A program made the translations under genes and the position numbers. DNA of 8,566 bases from Gallionella sp. Its GTDB lineage: Bacteria > Pseudomonadota > Gammaproteobacteria > Burkholderiales > Gallionellaceae. Where the stretch lies: assembly GCA_024654105.1 (NCBI GenBank), contig JANLID010000393.1, positions 1 to 8,566 on the forward strand, given 5' to 3'. The notes below the pieces were generated by a model. It made no database searches. It saw nothing but the letters and a program-made list of their open reading frames with translations, and was not told where the DNA came from. Shown one piece after another: positions 5,551 to 8,566 of the stretch (positions are counted from its first letter, which is position 1; each line of letters starts with the position of its first letter).

Positions 5551-6062
5551 TTTTTCTCCTTGGACGCTGCCTGATTCGCCTTGTGCTTTCCAGGCTGCGT
5601 CAGGCTTTTCGGTGATTGCGGCTTCGCTTTCACTTGTTTCCTGCTAATCATTTTCACATCAGGGAACAACGTCAATACCTGCCTCCCCTGCTCGCTGCGC
5701 AATGTTACACTACCCTCATTCACTTCAATCAGTTTTGCATTACCATGTTTGCCGCCCAATTCAACGATTTCCCCGTCAATAATCGCAGCACGGCGAGTTT
5801 TGGAAATAATAATGGAACGCAACCCAGTAAGCTGACTATCTCCCGCCCCACTCTCCGCAATGGCTGGCATGGCGATAATCGCAGGCGGCCGGGTCGGGTC
5901 GGGCAGTTCTTCGGCGTTCAGAGGACAGAGGACAGAAGACAGAAGACAAACAGCAACCATCTGCGGCACAGCCGCACCTTTAATAAATGTGCCGCGCAGC
6001 GGCACACAAGCCTCTGTCCTCTGCCCTCCGTCCTCTGTCTTCTGAATCACACCGTCAACCAT
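5547..6062 (-). CDS. mshK: MSHA biogenesis protein MshK (PilP-like) with repeat-derived N-terminus
   Basis: This 171-residue periplasmic protein is related to PilP/GspC and is thought to link the inner-membrane MshI/MshJ complex to the MshL secretin. The native part begins at about residue 51 (EELPDPTRPPA), the hallmark DPTRPP opening of MshK. A small beta domain follows (about 78-137, with AIIDGEIVELG at 93-103), then a Lys/Gln-rich tail (about 141-171). Residues 6-49 are encoded by repeat copy B (5917-6046). They include QKTEDGGQRTE and then the hydrophobic MVAVCLLSSVLCPLNA (35-50), which looks like a signal peptide ending at a usable L-N-A cleavage site. Three starts are possible: ATG at 6062 (used here, 16 bases inside mshJ), GTG at 6050 overlapping the mshJ stop as GTGA and matching the operon's coupling pattern, or ATG at 5960. 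The sequence does not settle which is used. The gene identity is secure, the start is not. Confidence 0.88.
   Translation of the reverse strand: MVDGVIQKTEDGGQRTEACVPLRGTFIKGAAVPQMVAVCLLSSVLCPLNAEELPDPTRPPAIIAMPAIAESGAGDSQLTGLRSIIISKTRRAAIIDGEIVELGGKHGNAKLIEVNEGSVTLRSEQGRQVLTLFPDVKMISRKQVKAKPQSPKSLTQPGKHKANQAASKEKK
5556..5561 (-). promoter_or_regulatory. Strong ribosome binding site of mshL
   Basis: AAGGAG on the minus strand lies five bases before the mshL ATG, inside the 3' end of mshK. It is the best Shine-Dalgarno match in the operon, consistent with high demand for the multimeric secretin. Confidence 0.85.
5917..6046. repeat. Heptamer-armed palindromic repeat, copy B (mshJ/mshK junction)
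   Basis: Inverted arms of 31 bases match at 26 of 31 positions, all differences being transitions. The left arm (5917-5947) carries CAGAGGA and CAGAAGA units; the right arm (6016-6046) carries TCCTCTG/TCTTCTG-type units. The core has hairpin 2, TGCGGC-ACA-GCCGCA (5962-5976), and hairpin 1, an 8-bp stem TGTGCCGC/GCGGCACA with loop GCA (5988-6006). The 19 bases at 5991-6009 are the exact reverse complement of 1641-1659 in copy A. The element starts immediately after the mshJ stop codon and ends just before the codons for the native MshK DPTRPP region. It lies entirely inside the mshK reading frame and contains no gene of its own. Confidence 0.85.
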
Positions 6063-6739
6063 GTCTTGTCCAGGCTCAATGTGTACAAAGTCAGCGTCAG
6101 CAGCGCATTGGGATATTTATCCACCTGCAGGACAACCTCCCCCCAGAACATCTGCGCCGGCAGTTTTTCCAGCTCGGCAAGATAGTGCAGCAAATCCAGA
6201 TAACCACCGCGCACGGTGATTTTCACTCCATGCTTGAAAATCTGCTTCTGCCCCGCAGCCGCGCCAGACGCAGCAGGTTGTGCCGTTGCAGCATTTTCTG
6301 TCTGAGGTTTCTCCATTAACGAACTCGCCGGCAAGGTATTGAGCGCTATCAATTCCAGTTTGCCATTCTTGTTCAGCACCTGCTCCAGCAGGCTGGCCAT
6401 TTTATTCGGCTCGACCAGGCGATCGCTACGGCTTTTCAGGTAGCCGTCCTGTTCCTGCAACTGTTGTTTAATCTGCGCCAACCGGGTGCGCAGCGGCGAA
6501 TGTTCATCGTCGCGCTTGGCTTGCAACAGGTTTTGCATCTGCGCTTGCAGCGCCTTCATTTTTTCCTGCTGCTGCACCACCTGCGCCGACAACATTTTCT
6601 GCTTCGCCAGCAGAGGATCAAGCAGCGTTGCATTGATCAGCGTAATCACCACAAACGCCGCCGCCACAAAAATAATCGCACGCTCGCGCAACGACATGTT
6701 ATCGATCTTGCCGCGCACCAACTCCCAGTAATGCTTCAT
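6047..6739 (-). CDS. mshJ: MSHA biogenesis protein MshJ (PilO-like)
   Basis: This 230-residue bitopic inner-membrane protein is the PilO/GspM-like partner of MshI2 in the pilus alignment complex. The cytoplasmic N-terminus MKHYWELVRGKIDNMSLRER is followed by one membrane helix (about 21-40). A long Gln/Lys-rich coiled coil runs from about 45 to 105, then a PilO-like periplasmic domain (about 110-225) with the segment VRGGYLDLLHYLAELEKLP at 176-194. It ends in LSLDKTWLTV, a typical MshJ end. The domain is interrupted by an Ala/Pro/Gly linker at about 148-165. The ATG overlaps the mshI2 stop (ATGA) and is preceded by GAGG seven bases upstream. The TGA at 6047-6049 touches repeat copy B directly, but the C-terminus looks intact. 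Confidence 0.92.
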   Translation of the reverse strand: MKHYWELVRGKIDNMSLRERAIIFVAAAFVVITLINATLLDPLLAKQKMLSAQVVQQQEKMKALQAQMQNLLQAKRDDEHSPLRTRLAQIKQQLQEQDGYLKSRSDRLVEPNKMASLLEQVLNKNGKLELIALNTLPASSLMEKPQTENAATAQPAASGAAAGQKQIFKHGVKITVRGGYLDLLHYLAELEKLPAQMFWGEVVLQVDKYPNALLTLTLYTLSLDKTWLTV

Positions 6740-7365
6740 TTCTTGGCCTCGCTGTCCGGTCCGGAACGTAGCTCAAACTCGACATAACGCGCAACATCAC
6801 CCTGGTTTGCGTCAACTTTTGGCTGCTGCATCTGCAAAGTAGAGAACGTTTTGCCCTGCATGATGCTCTCCTTGCCCAGACGCTGAATGTAGGCCGGCAA
6901 CAATTCAGGGCTCAACACTTTGCCGCTCAAGCTGAGCTGCGTCGCGTCGCCGGTTATCCTGAAACCGGTCAACCACAAGCCCTGCACCACCTGGCGCGCG
7001 AAGGCGCGCATGTATTCCGAATAACCGGTAGTGTTGCCTACTGCGCCAGACTTGATGATTTCGACCAGCTCGGCCTGATCAGCGACCTGTTTTTCCATGC
7101 GCCGCATCTCCTCCTGCAAGGCCTGACTGGCCTGTTGCGGTGAAAATTCGGCAGTGAAGCGCGCCAAGCGGACTTCCTCGGCATTGTAGCGTTTCGTGCT
7201 TTCTTCCGATTGTTTGCCAAGCTCGCCAACCTGGTAAATCGCATAACCATAAAAAAATAATGAGCCCACAACAATCAGGCCCAACGCCTGCAACATGGTC
7301 AGCAGCGAAAAATATTTGCGCTGCTTCATGAAAATCGGGTTGAACAGATTAATCTGCTGGCTCAT
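6736..7365 (-). CDS. mshI2: MSHA biogenesis protein MshI2 (PilN-like)
   Basis: This 209-residue inner-membrane protein is equivalent to PilN. Its short cytoplasmic tail binds the actin-like MshI1/PilM, and its periplasmic domain pairs with MshJ. The N-terminal QQINLFNP (3-10) is the PilN-type INLxP tail that docks into PilM. One membrane helix lies at about 22-43, a coiled coil at about 46-105, then an alpha/beta domain at about 112-200 with LWLTGFRITGDATQLSLSGK (130-149), typical of PilN ferredoxin-like folds. The ATG overlaps the stop of mshI1 (ATGA). In some MSHA loci the PilM-like and PilN-like parts are named mshI1 and mshI2; I use that naming. The function follows from synteny and architecture. 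Confidence 0.88.
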   Translation of the reverse strand: MSQQINLFNPIFMKQRKYFSLLTMLQALGLIVVGSLFFYGYAIYQVGELGKQSEESTKRYNAEEVRLARFTAEFSPQQASQALQEEMRRMEKQVADQAELVEIIKSGAVGNTTGYSEYMRAFARQVVQGLWLTGFRITGDATQLSLSGKVLSPELLPAYIQRLGKESIMQGKTFSTLQMQQPKVDANQGDVARYVEFELRSGPDSEAKK

Positions 7366-8318
7366 AGCGTGTGCTTTTCCTGGCGCAATGCCGCACCCAG
7401 CGTCGGCAAGACATTGGCGACAAACTCGCTGTCAGCCAGTTCCGGAACTGCGCTGATATCCATTACTTGCGACAAATCCAGCTTCTCCACTTTCGTGTCG
7501 CTCACCGGGGCCAGAAATTCCACCAACCCGGTATCATCAGGCGCACTCACCAGCACGCGGCTAACTGCCATGTGATTAAACTGGCGACCGAAGTAATCCA
7601 GCGAACGCTGCAACTCCAGTTCGACGCGACCACGGTATTGCTCGCGCAAATTCTCATTGGCATCACGCAACTGGCCGGCGCTGATTTCGATGCGCCGGGA
7701 CATATACAACTCGCCACCCGAGGTAATCGTCAGCAGACCGCCGTTATCGTCGAAAGCCAGCAAGGCCAGCGCGCGCTCATCCTGCTCGAACAACGCGGCG
7801 ATATTACGCTGCGCCATTTCGGGAATATCGATCACATCGAGTTCGATCTTCGCCTGCTCGAACAGCGCGATACGCTTCTGAATAGTGTCATTCGCCGCTG
7901 CGATCGCATACATGGATTGCGCACGGTCCGTGCCATATTTACTGGCGGGAATCTGCAACACATCTATCGTGGCATCATCGATGTGATAACTCAGGCCATC
8001 CTTGATTTTCCAGCGGATCGCCGTCTTCAATTCGTCAGCGGGAACATTGGGCGCATCGACCAGCAACATCTGGTATTCGCCCGGCGCCAGCAGCGTGGTG
8101 AAATCGTGACTGCCAAGGTTTGCCTCGCGGCGCAACTTCTCCAGCGCGGCAGCCGAGACTGTGCCGGTCTCGTGGTATTCGCAGCGCACCACGCGCGGCA
8201 TCGCCCCGGCGAATTCCACTTTCGCCAGATAAACGCCATGGACGCCCAAGCCGATAGCCGCCCAGCCGGCGTCATGACTCTTGGACCTCAACAATGAAGC
8301 AATAAGCGGAATTTTCAC
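7362..8318 (-). CDS. mshI: MSHA biogenesis protein MshI1 (PilM-like actin-fold)
   Basis: This 318-residue cytoplasmic protein is related to PilM/GspL and docks on the inner-membrane MshI2/MshJ pair. The N-terminal strand motif WAAIGLGVHGVYLAKVEF (19-36) is the first nucleotide-binding (phosphate-1-like) element of the actin/ASKHA fold. VDAPNVPADELKTAIRWKIK (87-106) is the typical PilM/MshI helix region. DVIDIPEMAQRNIA (161-174) and LLAFDDNGGLLTIT (186-199) correspond to later ASKHA strands. ELQRSLDYFGRQF (235-247) and a GAALRQ end (308-313) also fit. The start is GTG at 8316-8318. No Shine-Dalgarno sequence is visible upstream, but the N-terminus is compact and there is no better in-frame start. 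It is the first gene of the operon in this window and has a candidate promoter immediately upstream. Confidence 0.88.
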   Translation of the reverse strand: MKIPLIASLLRSKSHDAGWAAIGLGVHGVYLAKVEFAGAMPRVVRCEYHETGTVSAAALEKLRREANLGSHDFTTLLAPGEYQMLLVDAPNVPADELKTAIRWKIKDGLSYHIDDATIDVLQIPASKYGTDRAQSMYAIAAANDTIQKRIALFEQAKIELDVIDIPEMAQRNIAALFEQDERALALLAFDDNGGLLTITSGGELYMSRRIEISAGQLRDANENLREQYRGRVELELQRSLDYFGRQFNHMAVSRVLVSAPDDTGLVEFLAPVSDTKVEKLDLSQVMDISAVPELADSEFVANVLPTLGAALRQEKHTL

Positions 8319-8328
8319 AATGGGCGCG

Positions 8329-8357
8329 AAGTTAATTCAACAACCTATTACTGTCAA
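8329..8357 (-). promoter_or_regulatory. Candidate sigma70 promoter of the msh operon
   Basis: On the minus strand a perfect TTGACA (8352-8357) is followed after 17 bases by TAACTT (8329-8334), which matches the -10 consensus at only 3 of 6 positions. If used, transcription would begin within a few bases of the mshI1 GTG, giving an almost leaderless message, which agrees with the absence of a Shine-Dalgarno sequence. The -35 match and spacing are good and the -10 is poor, so this is tentative. Confidence 0.35.
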
Positions 8358-8360
8358 TTG

Positions 8361-8379
8361 AATTTCATCGAAATTTCAT
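8361..8379. repeat. Short direct repeat upstream of the candidate msh promoter
   Basis: AATTTCAT occurs at 8361-8368 and again at 8372-8379, an 11-base period close to one helical turn. It lies four bases upstream of the candidate -35 box. The position would suit a regulator half-site pair or an AT-rich UP-like element, but an 8-base repeat in AT-rich sequence may be chance. Confidence 0.35.
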
Positions 8380-8439
8380 AGAAAAATTCCCGCTCCGGTG
8401 GCAATCGCCGGCAACGCGGTGCGTAAAACCTCATTCCCT

Positions 8440-8534
8440 GCGCTCCCGCGTAGAAATGCAGCTCGCGCCCGGGAGCGCGGACATCCCCGTGGGCGAAACG
8501 CCCTCCCGGATGATGTGTTTCCGCGGGCGAGGGC
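8440..8534. repeat. GC-rich palindromic intergenic block
   Basis: Three inverted repeats lie in this noncoding stretch: GCGCTCCCG (8440-8448) with CGGGAGCGC (8470-8478); GGGCG-AAA-CGCCC (8491-8503); and GCCCTC (8500-8505) with GAGGGC (8529-8534). Base composition is clearly more GC-rich than the AT-rich leader at 8335-8395. It resembles a dispersed intergenic repeat or the transcription terminator region of an upstream gene outside the window. No gene is supported in 8319-8566. Confidence 0.5.
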
Positions 8535-8566
8535 ATGACGCGCCGCGCCCCTACGAACCGCCATCA

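Noticed and set aside
5917..6046. CRISPR array
   Set aside because: The repeat unit is 7 bases with no spacers and is arranged as inverted arms around hairpins; no cas genes are present.
5581..6319. Plus-strand frames opposite mshK/mshJ containing EDRRQKT or similar peptides
   Set aside because: They are antisense translations of the heptamer repeat and of mshK/mshJ. The stop-free heptamers inflate open-frame length on both strands.
7371..8297. Plus-strand 308-codon frame opposite mshI1
   Set aside because: Antisense shadow of the MshI1 frame, whose actin-fold motifs and ATGA coupling show it is the real gene.
8354..8536. Minus-strand 60-codon frame upstream of mshI1
   Set aside because: It reads through GC-rich palindromes, has low-complexity composition, no recognisable family and no ribosome site; overlapping frames of similar length exist there by chance.

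Overview
The window looks like a chromosomal stretch of a betaproteobacterium, probably in the Nitrosomonadales/Gallionellaceae neighbourhood. This rests on the style of the protein sequences, the bioB/comF adjacency and the MSHA-type pilus locus; it is an inference, since no rRNA or other phylogenetic marker is present. All genes are housekeeping or surface-structure genes. No transposase, integrase, phage gene, tRNA, CRISPR array or toxin-antitoxin pair is visible.

Layout. Bases 1-695 hold the 5' two thirds of bioB (biotin synthase) on the minus strand, running off the left edge. A 206-base divergent gap follows and contains a REPIN-like element (738-849) with a perfect 23-base inverted repeat. 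comF (902-1627, plus strand) encodes a four-CxxC phosphoribosyltransferase-fold competence protein. It converges on a seven-gene minus-strand operon occupying 8318 to 1732, transcribed mshI1, mshI2, mshJ, mshK, mshL, mshM, mshN. This operon encodes the inner-membrane platform (PilM/N/O-like), the periplasmic PilP-like protein, the outer-membrane secretin, an ExeA-like AAA ATPase and a TPR protein of a mannose-sensitive-haemagglutinin (MSHA) type IV pilus. Four of the six gene junctions are ATGA overlaps and mshL/mshM are 1 base apart, so the operon looks tightly coupled in translation. The pilus motor ATPase (mshE), platform (mshG) and pilins are not in the window, and the operon ends in an intrinsic terminator right after mshN. 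The right edge (8319-8566) is a noncoding leader with a candidate sigma70 promoter, a short direct repeat and GC-rich palindromes.

The most interesting feature is a small non-autonomous repeat family with two copies here (1613-1728 and 5917-6046, in opposite orientation). Each copy has arms made of variants of a 7-base unit (TCTTCTG/TCCTCTG), inverted relative to each other, around a core with two small GC hairpins. Copy A sits between the convergent comF and mshN genes. It supplies the last codons and stop of comF and also the hairpin plus T6 terminator of the msh operon. Copy B sits exactly at the mshJ/mshK junction, has replaced the normal 5' end of mshK, and appears to encode the signal peptide of MshK. 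Because 7 is not a multiple of 3, the heptamer array reads as the same hydrophobic S-S-V-F/L-C-L/P-L peptide in all three frames of one strand, and is stop-free in all six frames for the standard unit. That makes it a plausible ready-made signal-peptide module. The domestication of this repeat as stop codon, terminator and secretion signal is my main lead; the sequence layout is directly visible, the function is inferred.
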